64,000 nt of DNA from Macrococcus capreoli (GTDB taxonomy: Bacteria > Bacillota > Bacilli > Staphylococcales > Staphylococcaceae): NCBI RefSeq assembly GCF_025628935.1, contig NZ_JAOTIS010000010.1:1-64000 (forward strand). Reading direction: 5' to 3'. The stretch's first letter is position 1, and each line of letters starts with the position of its first letter. The translations under genes were made by a program, and so were the position numbers. Below are positions 18,035 through 27,193 of the stretch, piece by piece. A model generated the notes under the pieces. The model had not been told where the DNA came from. It searched no databases and saw only the letters and a program-made list of their open reading frames with translations.

Positions 18035-18193
18035 TTATTTTTGAATAGATTTAACTTTCTCTTCTAACTGATCTAATATGCTTAACCATTCGTCGATATC
18101 ACTGATATCTGTCGTTTCTGGATCTACAGATTCGATTGTCTCCATAAAATCACTTAATTTCACTTTAATTTCTTCTAAAGATTCTTTAGTCAT
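18035..18193 (-). CDS. SE1561 family small acidic protein
   Basis: The 52-residue protein begins MTKESLEEIKVKLSDFM and is rich in Glu and Asp with two amphipathic helices. It matches the small SE1561-type family conserved in staphylococci; function unknown. The start at 18193 is set by AAGGAG upstream; a longer frame to 18283 has no ribosome binding site. It probably shares a transcript with the downstream methyltransferase gene and is divergent from yfkAB. Confidence 0.75.
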   Translation of the reverse strand: MTKESLEEIKVKLSDFMETIESVDPETTDISDIDEWLSILDQLEEKVKSIQK

Positions 18194-18327
18194 ATTGAAC
18201 TCCTTTTCATTATCTTGAATGTATTCATTATGTAACAAATTCACACAACTTTCAATGTATTTGTTGTTGACAAACATTCTCACACGTTCATAATAGTAAA
18301 AGACGAATATTGGAAAGAAGGCTAATC

Positions 18328-19455
18328 ATGATACATTTGAAAGATAAGATTTCAATTCATAACGACCCATGGGAAGCATATAATGATGTTGAAAAATATG
18401 GGGAAACGAAACTTTCAAACATTGAATTTACGACTACTACATTATGTAATATGCGATGTGCACATTGCGCCGTAGGATACACATTACAACTTAAAGACCC
18501 CGATACGATTGATATGAACACTATATTTAAACGCTTAGATGAAGTAGAACATTTATCTACATTAAGTGTGACCGGCGGAGAACCGATGTTCTCTAAGAAA
18601 TCTATTAAAGAAACAGTGATTCCTATCTTAAAGTATGCTCAAAATCGTGGCATTTATACACAAATGAATTCAAATTTAACAATAAACTATGATCGATATA
18701 AACCGATTATCGATTTAGTTGACGTGATGCATATTTCGCACAACTGGGGTACGATTGATGAATTTGCTGAAGTCGGATTCCATGTGATGGATAAGAAACC
18801 ACCACTTGCAGCACGTTATAAACTATATGAACAAATGATTGAGAATTCACGCAAATTATCTGAAGCAGGCATGTTTGTATCAGCAGAAACGATGCTCAAC
18901 AAAAGTACTCTGCCTTATTTAGAAAAGATTCATAAAGAAATTGTGAATGATATGAAGTGTGCACGTCATGAAGTGCATCCGATGTATCCATCTGACTTTG
19001 CTAGTGATTTGAATGTATTAACGACAGAAGAAACGAAAGCTGCTATTAGGCAACTATTATCTTTCAGGGATGAAGCAACGTGGATGTTATTTGGCACATT
19101 GCCAATTTTACCTTGTTCAATGAATCCAGATGATTTAACATTTTTAAATGAAGTAAAACAAGCCAAAAATGTAACAGTCAGAAACGATCCTGATGGTCGT
19201 TCAAGACTGAACGTCAATGTATTTACAGGTGATGTTATCGTGACTGACTTCGGTGATGAAACAGGTACGATAGAAAATATTGTGACTACTCCGCTTCAGA
19301 CTATTTATGATAAGTGGAAAGCAAGCGAACTGAATCAATCATTAAACTGTCATTGTCCAAAAGTGAAATGTTTAGGCCCTAATTTACTTGTTAAGAATAT
19401 GTATTATCCAGATGTTGATTTTAAAGCAAATGAGCAAAGAATGAACCAACTATAA
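18328..19455 (+). CDS. yfkAB: Radical SAM/CxCxxxxC protein YfkAB
   Basis: The 375-residue protein has a radical SAM domain with the 4Fe-4S motif C-x3-C-x2-C in LCNMRCAHC (about residues 34-42), the SAM segment SVTGGEPMF (about 77-85), and a C-terminal CHCPKVKC that gives the family its CxCxxxxC name. The reaction is unknown. In Bacillus subtilis yfkA and yfkB are one gene of this type. The start ATG at 18328 follows AAGAAGG by six bases. It is monocistronic, with a terminator at 19464. Confidence 0.88.
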   Translation: MIHLKDKISIHNDPWEAYNDVEKYGETKLSNIEFTTTTLCNMRCAHCAVGYTLQLKDPDTIDMNTIFKRLDEVEHLSTLSVTGGEPMFSKKSIKETVIPILKYAQNRGIYTQMNSNLTINYDRYKPIIDLVDVMHISHNWGTIDEFAEVGFHVMDKKPPLAARYKLYEQMIENSRKLSEAGMFVSAETMLNKSTLPYLEKIHKEIVNDMKCARHEVHPMYPSDFASDLNVLTTEETKAAIRQLLSFRDEATWMLFGTLPILPCSMNPDDLTFLNEVKQAKNVTVRNDPDGRSRLNVNVFTGDVIVTDFGDETGTIENIVTTPLQTIYDKWKASELNQSLNCHCPKVKCLGPNLLVKNMYYPDVDFKANEQRMNQL

Positions 19456-19463
19456 TTCAAACC

Positions 19464-19486
19464 AGACCCTTAATGGGTCTTTTTTA
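19464..19486 (+). terminator. Terminator of yfkAB
   Basis: AGACCC and GGGTCT arms flank the loop TTAAT, followed by six T, shortly after the stop. Confidence 0.85.
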
Positions 19487-19578
19487 ATACATTAAATAGT
19501 TATTTAAATATTCTTATTATTTTATCACTTAATTCATGTATAATAATAAATACAGATAGAATACTAGGGGTGTGTTAT

Positions 19579-20100
19579 ATGACAATAGGGGAAAAAATTC
19601 GAGAGATTCGAAAAAAACAAAATAAAACTTTAAAATACATTTCGGACGAAACGGGGGTGTCGATTGCTTTCTTATCACAGCTTGAAACGAATAAATGCAG
19701 TGCAACGATGTCATCACTTCGAAAAATTGCAGATGCATTAGAAATTCACCCGAGTTATTTCTTTCATACAACAAAGGTTGAAAAAGAAGAAGATTCAATA
19801 GAACCTACGCAATCATTTGTTTATCAAAATTTATCGAATGGAGTTGCTGGTGCTTTCATACCAAATCGCGTCGTCTTAAAACCAGGCGCAAATCAAAATG
19901 ATTCAAGTCAGCATGCTGGTGTGGAATTTATTTATGTATTAAATGGAACACTAACGCTAACTGTCGGTACAGAACGCTATGAATTACAACCCGGCGCGTC
20001 ATATATGTTCGATGCGCGTGAACCACATTATTGGTATAACTTTACTGAAGATGAAGTTGAATTTTTAGTCGTGAATGAAATACATAAACATCAAATGTAA
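19579..20100 (+). CDS. XRE-family regulator with C-terminal cupin
   Basis: The 173-residue protein has an N-terminal helix-turn-helix (residues 4-60; KIREIRKKQNKTLKYISDETGVSIAFLSQLE style) and a C-terminal cupin barrel (about 95-170) with HAGVEFIYVLNGTLTLTVG and a late His. Such regulators sense small molecules such as polyamines, sugars or amino acids and control a neighbouring transport or catabolic gene; no obvious target is adjacent. The ATG at 19579 follows AGGGGTG. A strong hairpin closes the transcript. Confidence 0.86.
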   Translation: MTIGEKIREIRKKQNKTLKYISDETGVSIAFLSQLETNKCSATMSSLRKIADALEIHPSYFFHTTKVEKEEDSIEPTQSFVYQNLSNGVAGAFIPNRVVLKPGANQNDSSQHAGVEFIYVLNGTLTLTVGTERYELQPGASYMFDAREPHYWYNFTEDEVEFLVVNEIHKHQM

Positions 20101-20147
20101 AAGAGTAAGTTCGCAATTTTCACGGGTATTGCGAACTTACTCTTTTT
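20101..20147. terminator. Terminator after the XRE-cupin gene
   Basis: The 17-bp perfect arms (20101-20117 and 20128-20144) flank a 10-nt loop, with TTT after it and A's before it, suitable for the plus-strand gene and the convergent thioesterase. Confidence 0.88.
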
Positions 20148-20188
20148 ATTTTTGAAGATTTTAAGTTATACTGCTCTTTTTATGTGTG

Positions 20189-20707
20189 TTAGTTCGTAAT
20201 ATTTTTCTCAAAGAAATTCAACAATGCTTTACTCTTTCCTCGTCTACTCTTTCTGAATTCAGCACGTTCTTTCGCTGTTTCATTAAGCCATATTTGATCT
20301 TCTGTTTCTGGTATAACTTCAGGTACAACAACCGGCTTATTATCTTCATCCAACGCAACAAATGTTAAGAAACTGATCGCCGCAAGTTGTTTCGTTTGTT
20401 GAATCACATTCTCTGACACTACTTGTACACACACTTCTATCGATGATGTCCCCGTATACGTCACAACCGCTTCAAGTGTAACAACTTCCCCAGGTCGAAT
20501 CGGTCTCACAAAATCAACAGAATCTGTACTTGCAGTGACAACTGATCTTGCACAGTGCCTTGTCGCTGCAATACTTGCAACATCATCTATTAATGCCATT
20601 AACTTTCCACCGAACAACGTATGATGATGATTCGTATCTTCTGGAAATATTTGTTTCGTCTTAATTGTCTTTGATGCATTCATCGTCTTTTTTAATCGTT
20701 CTGTCAT
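20189..20707 (-). CDS. Acyl-CoA thioesterase (hotdog fold)
   Basis: The 172-residue protein has the hotdog domain of the bacterial YkhA/BFIT-type thioesterases: NHHHTLFGGKLMALIDDVASIAATRHC (long helix with Asp), then VVTASTDSVDFVRPIRPGEVV. These enzymes hydrolyse acyl-CoA. The tail is basic. The start at 20707 is six bases after AGAGGA; the upstream ATG at 20713 touches that site. It is convergent with the XRE-cupin gene. Confidence 0.86.
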   Translation of the reverse strand: MTERLKKTMNASKTIKTKQIFPEDTNHHHTLFGGKLMALIDDVASIAATRHCARSVVTASTDSVDFVRPIRPGEVVTLEAVVTYTGTSSIEVCVQVVSENVIQQTKQLAAISFLTFVALDEDNKPVVVPEVIPETEDQIWLNETAKERAEFRKSRRGKSKALLNFFEKNITN

Positions 20708-20767
20708 ATCCATTCCTCTTTTTCTTAAACATATTATATTTATAATAGATGATTTAACGCAAAATAA

Positions 20768-20791
20768 AAAGAGATAGTCCCCTATCTCTTT
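20768..20791 (-). terminator. Terminator of the 57-residue membrane protein gene
   Basis: AAAGAGATAG and CTATCTCTTT arms flank TCCC, followed on the minus strand by TTATTTTG. It lies just after the stop at 20801. Confidence 0.85.
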
Positions 20792-20800
20792 ATCGTTTAA

Positions 20801-20974
20801 TTAATGTAAATCGTCAGCAAATACTTTCTTTTCTAACGCTTCTTCAGGTGTGTCAATAATATCTGCTTCTTTAGAATCAAAAACATTAATAAGTGTCATC
20901 ATAATAAATCCACCAAATGTAACGATTGCAAATAAAAACGCAATAACAACTAACCACATCATAGGTACTGACAT
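20801..20974 (-). CDS. Small single-span membrane protein (57 residues)
   Basis: This short gene reads MSVPMMWLVVIAFLFAIVTF and onwards: one membrane helix (about 5-30) and an acidic cytosolic tail ending EEALEKKVFADDLH. AGGAGG lies six bases before the ATG at 20974; an earlier ATG (20980) abuts it. A clear terminator follows. The strong ribosome binding site, sensible hydrophobic helix and terminator make it a real gene. I do not recognise a named family. Confidence 0.78.
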   Translation of the reverse strand: MSVPMMWLVVIAFLFAIVTFGGFIMMTLINVFDSKEADIIDTPEEALEKKVFADDLH

Positions 20975-21029
20975 GCCCATCCTCCTCTTAAATCAATAGT
21001 AATATAATCATATCATTTAATGCTGAAAA

Positions 21030-22265
21030 TTAAAACGCCCAATTTCCATTAATAAATATCGGTTCTTCCTCACCATCCGCTGTAATTCCCATAATGTTCA
21101 TTTCAGCTGAACCTATCATGAAGTCTTCATGCGTAATAGAATTGTTTAATCCATTCGCTGCAAGTTCTTCTTCGCTCATTTCTTTTCCACCTTCAATACA
21201 GAAAGGATAAGCTGAGCCTAATGCTAAATGACACGATGCATTCTCATCAAATAATGTATTATAGTAAAGAATCTTAGAATTTGAAATTGGTGAGTCATGT
21301 GGTACTAATGCAACTTCACCTAAACGTCGTGCATTCTCATCTGAATTGAGTAAGCCTTCTAATATGTCTTTACCCACTTTCGCATCGAAATCAACAACGA
21401 CACCGTCTTTAAATGTTAACTTGAATTCATCAATAATATTTCCCCCATAGCTTAACGGTAACGTACTAGAAACTGTTCCGTTTACTTGATCTTTATGAGG
21501 GACAGAGAATACTTCTTCAGTTGGCATATTCGCCATAAACGAATGCCCTGCTTTATTAATACTTGAAGCACCACTCCATATATGTCCTTTCGGTAATCCA
21601 ACTGTTAAATCTGTACCTGGCGCAATATAATGTAATCCAACATAAGCTTTCTCATTTAAATAATCTGCCTTCGCATGTAAGTTATCATTATGTTCAACCC
21701 ATGCTTGTACAGGATCATTAGCATTCATTCTTACTGAATCTAAAATTGCATCTAATAATTTCTCAAATGCTGCTGTTTCATCTAATTCCGGGAATACTAA
21801 TTTCGCCCATGCAGGAGATGGATATGCTGCAACTGTCCAAGAGAATTGATCTGATTGCATCATCTTCATATATTCTTTAAACCCTGCTCCGTACGCTTTC
21901 ATATACGCAGAAACTTTTGCCGGATCAGCATTTTTTAAATTTTCAGGGCTTGATGAGATTAAAGCAAGTTGCGCTGCATAGTCTTTCGCATAATCCATAC
22001 GCTCATCGATTAAATATTGAGGTACAGTTTCAAAAGCTGACTGATCACGATATTCAAAATTAAGTTGCGCTAAACGATCATCAGTATAAGCAACTTTAAC
22101 ATCTTTAGAACCTGCTTTATAAGCCTCTTCAACAACTAAATGCACGAAATCTTTCGCATCAACAGTAGCACGAATAAATACACGTTGGTCTGGTTGAACG
22201 TTCATCCCTACTTTAACAAGTAGTTCAGCATATTTCTGTAATTTCTCTTCTTTGTATAATTTCAT
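21030..22265 (-). CDS. M29 family aminopeptidase (AmpS/PepS type)
   Basis: The 411-residue metallo-aminopeptidase removes N-terminal residues from peptides. It shows the M29 elements: YVGLHYIAPGTDLTVGLPKGHIW (about 207-229), NMPTEEVFSVPHKDQVNGTV with metal ligands (about 250-269), GEVALVPHDSPIS, and the C-terminal NGLNNSITHEDFMIGSAEMNI. The last part carries the His and Asp/Glu metal ligands. The length is standard. It is a cytosolic enzyme, monocistronic, preceded by AAAGGGG. Confidence 0.92.
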   Translation of the reverse strand: MKLYKEEKLQKYAELLVKVGMNVQPDQRVFIRATVDAKDFVHLVVEEAYKAGSKDVKVAYTDDRLAQLNFEYRDQSAFETVPQYLIDERMDYAKDYAAQLALISSSPENLKNADPAKVSAYMKAYGAGFKEYMKMMQSDQFSWTVAAYPSPAWAKLVFPELDETAAFEKLLDAILDSVRMNANDPVQAWVEHNDNLHAKADYLNEKAYVGLHYIAPGTDLTVGLPKGHIWSGASSINKAGHSFMANMPTEEVFSVPHKDQVNGTVSSTLPLSYGGNIIDEFKLTFKDGVVVDFDAKVGKDILEGLLNSDENARRLGEVALVPHDSPISNSKILYYNTLFDENASCHLALGSAYPFCIEGGKEMSEEELAANGLNNSITHEDFMIGSAEMNIMGITADGEEEPIFINGNWAF

Positions 22266-22340
22266 TGCTATTCCCCTTTTCGTTGATATATTTAGTAATA
22301 TATTAATAAATTGAATTCAATTAATGAATTCAACACTATT

Positions 22341-22541
22341 TTACTGCTTTCTTAATTGTCCTAATGCATCTGTTAACGCGCTCATTTCACTCGGTGAAAA
22401 TGTATCTCTTTTCGTTACCATTGCATGAATATCACGTAATTCCTCAATCTTATCGTCATCTATTGTTTCAGGTTTAATCACACCTACATTTACAAGCTTT
22501 AGCTTTTGGATAATTTCATTTACCATTTGTTCTTTATTCAT
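22341..22541 (-). CDS. DUF1128 (UPF0435) protein
   Basis: The 66-residue protein is helical and acidic/basic mixed: MNKEQMVNEIIQKLKLVN, then IEELRDIHAMVTKRDTFSPSEMSALTDALGQL. It matches the UPF0435/DUF1128 family of Firmicutes, function unknown. The start at 22541 follows GAAGGTG by six bases; the longer frame to 22574 has no good site. It is divergent from the YtxH-like gene. Confidence 0.82.
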   Translation of the reverse strand: MNKEQMVNEIIQKLKLVNVGVIKPETIDDDKIEELRDIHAMVTKRDTFSPSEMSALTDALGQLRKQ

Positions 22542-22639
22542 TTTATACACCTTCTCTATCGGATTTCCATACAATTTCTATTTTATCAAACAATTCAAAA
22601 ATTGAATAATATAAAATTTATATATTTTCGATATTCTTT

Positions 22640-22665
22640 GTTTATCAAAGGTCAACAATGGCTAT
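22640..22665 (+). promoter_or_regulatory. SigB-like promoter of the YtxH-like gene
   Basis: GTTTAT (22640-22645), a 14-bp spacer and GGCTAT (22660-22665) match the SigB consensus GTTTAA-N12-15-GGGTAT with two mismatches. A SigA-type TATAAT overlaps at 22665-22670. The YtxH family is stress-induced in Bacillus, which supports a SigB role; both readings are possible. Confidence 0.45.
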
Positions 22666-22720
22666 ATAATAATTAATAGGTGAGACATCACCATTTTTAC
22701 ATTACTAGGAGGAGAATCAC

Positions 22721-23026
22721 ATGAATAACAAATTAATTCCTGCAACAATTGCTGGTGCTGTAATCGGTGCTGCTGTATCAATGATCGATAAAAAAACACG
22801 TAGTTCGGTGAAGAATCAAGTACAAGCTACAAAGCAAAACGGATTAACACCTGCACCTGCAACAAAATCAAAAGTAAGTAATTTAAAAGATGAGTTATTA
22901 TACTGGAAAGAAACAATCGATGAAATTCGTCGTAACAATCCAGAATTAGAAAAAGCACTTTTAGATGCAAAAGATACGTTTATTCAAAAGCGTAATCAAA
23001 AGAAATTATCTGGACCAAACAACTAA
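22721..23026 (+). CDS. YtxH-like stress protein
   Basis: The 101-residue protein begins with a short hydrophobic segment rich in Ala and Gly (MNNKLIPATIAGAVIGAAVS), then a basic, helical remainder (WKETIDEIRRNNPELEKALLDAK). This resembles the YtxH-type general stress family. AGGAGGAG precedes the ATG and a possible SigB promoter lies upstream. It is followed 33 bp later by the YihY gene, likely co-transcribed. Function unknown. Confidence 0.68.
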   Translation: MNNKLIPATIAGAVIGAAVSMIDKKTRSSVKNQVQATKQNGLTPAPATKSKVSNLKDELLYWKETIDEIRRNNPELEKALLDAKDTFIQKRNQKKLSGPNN

Positions 23027-23059
23027 TTAAATTGTTTTAAATTATGATGAGGTGATTTT

Positions 23060-24085
23060 ATGACGAAAGAACAAAAAAGCACCTCTAAATTCTTGACTCA
23101 GGCTGCTAACAGTCCTGAGTCAAATCATTTAGAGGATGATAACAAGCAATCGTTACTGAGTAATTCAGACGAGAACTATGTTTCAAATCAAAAGTTCAAA
23201 ACGAAACAACCAAAGAAAGATAATGAAACGTTTTACGTTTCTAAAATTAATAAACCTGCTAAATATAAAGAAAATGGTAATTTCTTAAACAAATTATTAT
23301 TCAGAATTGGTAAAGACGACGCATCAGGACTTTCAGCACAACTTGCATATTACTTCTTACTGTCTTTATTCCCAATGTTAATCTTCTTATTAACATTGAT
23401 TCCTGTGTTTAATGTTAAGCCTGAAACGATTACTGACTTGATTGCTCAAAATGCACCAGGTGACACTGCAAAAATGATTACAAATATCATTAATGACGTG
23501 ATGAATAACGCCAACGGTGGATTATTATCATTTGGTTTAATCGCTGCACTATGGTCAGCGTCAAACGGTATGACAGCATTAATGAATGCATTTAATGTAT
23601 CTTACGAAGTTGAAGATGCACGTAATCCAATCGTATCTAAATTATTAAGCGTATTATTTACTGTCATTATGGTAATAGTATTCGGTGTTGCACTTGCCTT
23701 ACCTATATTTGGTGAGCAAATCGGTAACTACTTATTTGGACATATCGGCTTAGGTGATCAATTTAAATGGGTATTCAATTTAGTGAAAATCGTATTGCCG
23801 GTCATTGTAACATTTGTAGTGTTTACAACACTTTACGCACTAGCACCTAACATTAAATTAAAATTTAAATCCGTTTTACCTGGCGCTTTATTTGCGACTG
23901 TTGTATGGTTAGGCGCGAGTTTCTTATTTGGATTCTACGTTAACAATTTCTCTAACTACTCTAAAACTTATGGTAGTATCGGGGGCGTCATCGTATTAAT
24001 GTTATGGTTATATTTAACTGGCTTTATCATTATTATCGGTGCCCAAATTAATGCAATTATTCATAAAGATAAAATCAATGCATAA
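23060..24085 (+). CDS. YihY/BrkB family integral membrane protein
   Basis: After a hydrophilic 80-residue N-terminal tail, the 341-residue protein has six membrane helices with the family motifs DDASGLSAQLAYYFLLSLFPM (about 92-112) and the C-terminal GSIGGVIVLMLWLYLTGF (about 306-323). The family was once mis-annotated as RNase BN; transport or envelope roles are suggested but unproven. The long charged N-terminus is more extended than in enteric YihY. It shares a likely transcript with the YtxH-like gene. Confidence 0.88.
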   Translation: MTKEQKSTSKFLTQAANSPESNHLEDDNKQSLLSNSDENYVSNQKFKTKQPKKDNETFYVSKINKPAKYKENGNFLNKLLFRIGKDDASGLSAQLAYYFLLSLFPMLIFLLTLIPVFNVKPETITDLIAQNAPGDTAKMITNIINDVMNNANGGLLSFGLIAALWSASNGMTALMNAFNVSYEVEDARNPIVSKLLSVLFTVIMVIVFGVALALPIFGEQIGNYLFGHIGLGDQFKWVFNLVKIVLPVIVTFVVFTTLYALAPNIKLKFKSVLPGALFATVVWLGASFLFGFYVNNFSNYSKTYGSIGGVIVLMLWLYLTGFIIIIGAQINAIIHKDKINA

Positions 24086-24144
24086 TTGCATTCGTTTATA
24101 TTAAAATTGATATAGATTAAATTTAATGAAATCGAGGGAGAAAT

Positions 24145-24720
24145 ATGACGTTACTATCAAGTATTCTGGCATTCAACAAGAAATTCGTCGAAGACAAAGC
24201 ATATGAAGCTTATGCAACTTCTAAAAACCCTGAAATGAAAGCAGTAATTCTCACTTGTATGGATACGAGATTACAGGAACTTTCTCATAAAGCACTCGGC
24301 CTTAAAAATGGCGACGTTAAAGTCGTGAAAAACGCCGGTGCAACAATTACGCATCCTTATGGTGCAACAATGAAAAGTTTACTTGTCGGTATTTATGCAT
24401 TAGGTGCGGAAGAAATTATTATTATGGGGCATAAAGATTGTGGCATGTGCCAAATAGATGCTGATAAAGTAATCAATACGATGACACAACGTGGTATTAA
24501 ACAGGAAACGATGGATACGTTAGACCATGCTGGCTATAATGTTAAACAATTTATCAGTGGATTTAATGATGTGAACGAAAATGTATACCACAATGTAGAT
24601 ATGGTTTATAATCACCCACTATTCGATAAATCAGTCCCAGTACACGGTTTAGTGATCGAACCCCATACCGGTGAATTAGAATTATTAGTAGATGGCTATG
24701 ATAAAGTGATTAAGAAATAA
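24145..24720 (+). CDS. Beta-class carbonic anhydrase
   Basis: This zinc enzyme interconverts CO2 and bicarbonate. Zinc ligands are seen in CMDTR (Cys about 39, with Asp41-Arg43 as the active-site dyad) and in GHKDCGMC (His about 96 and Cys about 99). The 191-residue size fits the small YtiB-like clade of beta carbonic anhydrases. The start ATG has GAGGGAG upstream. It follows YihY by 59 bp and ends at a bidirectional terminator. Confidence 0.9.
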   Translation: MTLLSSILAFNKKFVEDKAYEAYATSKNPEMKAVILTCMDTRLQELSHKALGLKNGDVKVVKNAGATITHPYGATMKSLLVGIYALGAEEIIIMGHKDCGMCQIDADKVINTMTQRGIKQETMDTLDHAGYNVKQFISGFNDVNENVYHNVDMVYNHPLFDKSVPVHGLVIEPHTGELELLVDGYDKVIKK

Positions 24721-24766
24721 CGTAGTTAAGCAATAAAGTAATTAAAAATACAAATTGATATAAATA

Positions 24767-24795
24767 AAAACAGGCGAAAATTTCGCCTGTTTTTA
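24767..24795. terminator. Bidirectional terminator between carbonic anhydrase and vraR
   Basis: AAAACAGGCGAAA and TTTCGCCTGTTTT arms with a very small loop, with A's before and T's after. It serves both convergent transcripts. Confidence 0.9.
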
Positions 24796-24810
24796 TTTTG
24801 AATATTATTT

Positions 24811-25434
24811 TTATTCTATCAAATCATGTTGGAAAGCATAAATCACTGCCTGCGTTCTATCCTGCACTTCCAGCTTGCTAAGTATATTACTAACGTGTGT
24901 CTTGACGGTCTTAATTGTGATATGACTCGCATCTGCAATTTCCTGATTCGAATAGCCTTTAGCAATCAATAGCAATATTTCCTTCTCACGTTCCGTTAGC
25001 ATTTCATGCAGTTCTGCTTTCTGATTCATACGATATCGCATCTTCGCCATAACTTCTTTCTCAAAGACCGATTCCCCTGCATACGTCTTATATATCGCAT
25101 CACGAATTTCTTCTGCACTACTCGTCTTCAATATATAACTATCTACGCCTGCATCTAATGCGCGATACACTTCTTTGTCTTCAATAAAGCTCGTTAACAT
25201 GATCACTTTGACCGCTGGCAGTTGCGCTTTAATATGCATCGTCGCTTCAATACCATCCATTTCATCCATGACCATATCCATCAATACAATATCCGGCTTT
25301 AATGTTAATGTCTTTTCAATACCTTCTTTACCATTGCTCGCTTCACCAACAATTTCGATATTCTCCTGCATTGATAAATAACTTGAAATCCCTATCCTTA
25401 CCATTTCATGATCATCTACAAATAATACGCGCAT
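24811..25434 (-). CDS. vraR: Response regulator VraR
   Basis: VraR (LuxR/NarL type) activates the cell-wall stress regulon after phosphorylation by VraS. The 207-residue protein has a receiver domain (1-120) with the phospho-acceptor Asp53 in IVLMDMVMD and Lys at about 103, then a LuxR helix-turn-helix (about 143-205; [22 protein letters not shown]). Length and sequence match staphylococcal VraR. Its ATG lies one base after the vraS stop. It is the last gene of vraU-vraT-vraS-vraR. Confidence 0.95.
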   Translation of the reverse strand: MRVLFVDDHEMVRIGISSYLSMQENIEIVGEASNGKEGIEKTLTLKPDIVLMDMVMDEMDGIEATMHIKAQLPAVKVIMLTSFIEDKEVYRALDAGVDSYILKTSSAEEIRDAIYKTYAGESVFEKEVMAKMRYRMNQKAELHEMLTEREKEILLLIAKGYSNQEIADASHITIKTVKTHVSNILSKLEVQDRTQAVIYAFQHDLIE

Positions 25435-25435
25435 A

Positions 25436-26458
25436 TTAATCCTCCTTGATTGGCACTTTGACTTCTATTCTTGTGCCTGCTTGTGGTGCAGAAATCACGT
25501 TACACGTTCCACCTATTTCTAATGCTCTTTCTTTCATTGTATGTAAACCGTATCTAGTATCATCGACTTGATTCATATCAAATCCTAAACCATCGTCACT
25601 GATACGTAGAATCACTCTGCCGTTTGTTTTAAATAATTCTATCGTTATCGTCGTTGCTTTAGCATGGCGTAGCGTATTGGATATAGACTCTTGCGCAATT
25701 CTAAACAAGTGATCTTCAATCCCTTTTTCTAGTTCAATCTCTTCAATATCTGTCGTAATCTGCATCGGTATTTTCTGTTTTAATTCTTTAATCAACTGCA
25801 TTAACCCTTGCTCTAACGTCTTATTCTTTAATCCTACCGGTCTTAAATGAAGTAGTAATGCACGCATTTCTAATTGAGATTCGTGCAGCATCTTTTCGAG
25901 CAATGCAAGTTGCTTCATTACTGGTTCTTCATGCTTTGCAGACTTTAACGCTGATAACATCATACTTGCTGCAAATAATTGCTGGCTAACTGAATCGTGC
26001 AGTTCTCGTGCCAGTCTCTGACGTTCTTCTTCTACGATTTGTTTGACTGTCGCTTCATTTAAAGTGTGAACATCATTAATGACAAGCTGATTTTGGCGCT
26101 TAATATCTTCAATCGTGTGACTTACTTTCTCAAGTGACTTCATGATTTCAATGACTTCAATATCATGATTTAAATTATTCACATGTATCTTCTCTCCACC
26201 ACCGAGACGTTCAATCATTTCCTGAATTTCAGCAAATTGCTCATTTTGGCGATAAGCTAAAATTGATCCCATAATAATACATGCTAAAATGACGGTCACA
26301 TTTAAAAATAAAATTGCTGGTACGCCTACAATTTGTGTATAAAACATACCTTGAAAATAAATAATATTAACAAATATTCTATCTAAAATGAAAAATATGA
26401 TTGCAAGACTATACGTTAAAATTAATAATGAACCGATCATACGTGTATAATTGTTCAT
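25436..26458 (-). CDS. vraS: Sensor histidine kinase VraS
   Basis: VraS senses cell-wall-antibiotic damage and phosphorylates VraR. The 340-residue protein has two membrane helices (about 7-27 and 43-66) with a short extracellular loop, a HisKA_3 dimerisation domain with phospho-acceptor His154 in [12 protein letters not shown], and an HATPase_c domain (about 235-340) with N-box [14 protein letters not shown] and DDGLGFD. The layout is that of an intramembrane-sensing LiaS/VraS kinase. It overlaps vraT by four bases, so translation is coupled. Confidence 0.95.
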   Translation of the reverse strand: MNNYTRMIGSLLILTYSLAIIFFILDRIFVNIIYFQGMFYTQIVGVPAILFLNVTVILACIIMGSILAYRQNEQFAEIQEMIERLGGGEKIHVNNLNHDIEVIEIMKSLEKVSHTIEDIKRQNQLVINDVHTLNEATVKQIVEEERQRLARELHDSVSQQLFAASMMLSALKSAKHEEPVMKQLALLEKMLHESQLEMRALLLHLRPVGLKNKTLEQGLMQLIKELKQKIPMQITTDIEEIELEKGIEDHLFRIAQESISNTLRHAKATTITIELFKTNGRVILRISDDGLGFDMNQVDDTRYGLHTMKERALEIGGTCNVISAPQAGTRIEVKVPIKED

Positions 26459-27150
26459 CGGTAATGCACCTCTAAATCACCAACAATAGATGAAACAAAC
26501 AATTTAATTACGACGTTATTCGCATAAGCATCAGATTCATACATTACACGCTCATTGCGCGCTTTCTTCGTATACTCATCTTGAATCGTTAATTCTCCGT
26601 ACATCGTTGTATAGTCTACTTTCACTTGATATCGATACGGTAAAGTAATCGTCGTCTTACCTATCATATTTCTGACAACGACAATATTGCTCTCTTTTAA
26701 ATTGGCTGCCTGACTTAAATCAATATTAATATCACCGACAGCGTGTTGTAAGTTCATATCTTCAAACTTATACACTTTATCGGGTGTCGACTGAAAGCTA
26801 AATAATGATTGTTTATTAATAATCATCTTATCAGCTTCTGTTTGAATGACTTTCATCGGTTGACGTTTATAAATAATATAACGAATGGCTATTATGATGA
26901 TAAAACTAAATAAGACAATTAATGTATAAGGATTGGAGAGTAAGCCAAACATTAACATGATTAATCCTATCCATAATATGATAAGCCCTCGTAAATTCTC
27001 TTTCATTTGCTGACTTAGATAAATGAGCGCGATTGCAACAACGATAACGAGCAACATACCAATCTTTACAAAGAAAATATAATAAAGATTGGATAATAGG
27101 ATTAATGTCAGAAAGATGATGAGCATCTCTGAATTGATGATTTGTTTCAC
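26455..27150 (-). CDS. vraT: VraT (LiaF/YvqF-like) membrane regulator
   Basis: The 231-residue protein has about four membrane segments (residues 5-90) followed by the LiaF-type cytosolic beta domain, recognisable in DINIDLSQAANLKESNIVVVRNMIGKTTITLP. It is required together with VraS for signalling in S. aureus. It starts with GTG at 27150 after GGGGAGTG. It is the second gene of the operon. Confidence 0.88.
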   Translation of the reverse strand: MKQIINSEMLIIFLTLILLSNLYYIFFVKIGMLLVIVVAIALIYLSQQMKENLRGLIILWIGLIMLMFGLLSNPYTLIVLFSFIIIIAIRYIIYKRQPMKVIQTEADKMIINKQSLFSFQSTPDKVYKFEDMNLQHAVGDINIDLSQAANLKESNIVVVRNMIGKTTITLPYRYQVKVDYTTMYGELTIQDEYTKKARNERVMYESDAYANNVVIKLFVSSIVGDLEVHYR

Positions 27151-27193
27151 TTATTCACTCCCCTTCTTTGAATTGCTTCCAGTTTGTCTGTGC

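Noticed and set aside
18194-18283. N-terminal extension of the SE1561-type protein
   Set aside because: The upstream part has no ribosome binding site, while AAGGAG sits before the internal ATG at 18193.
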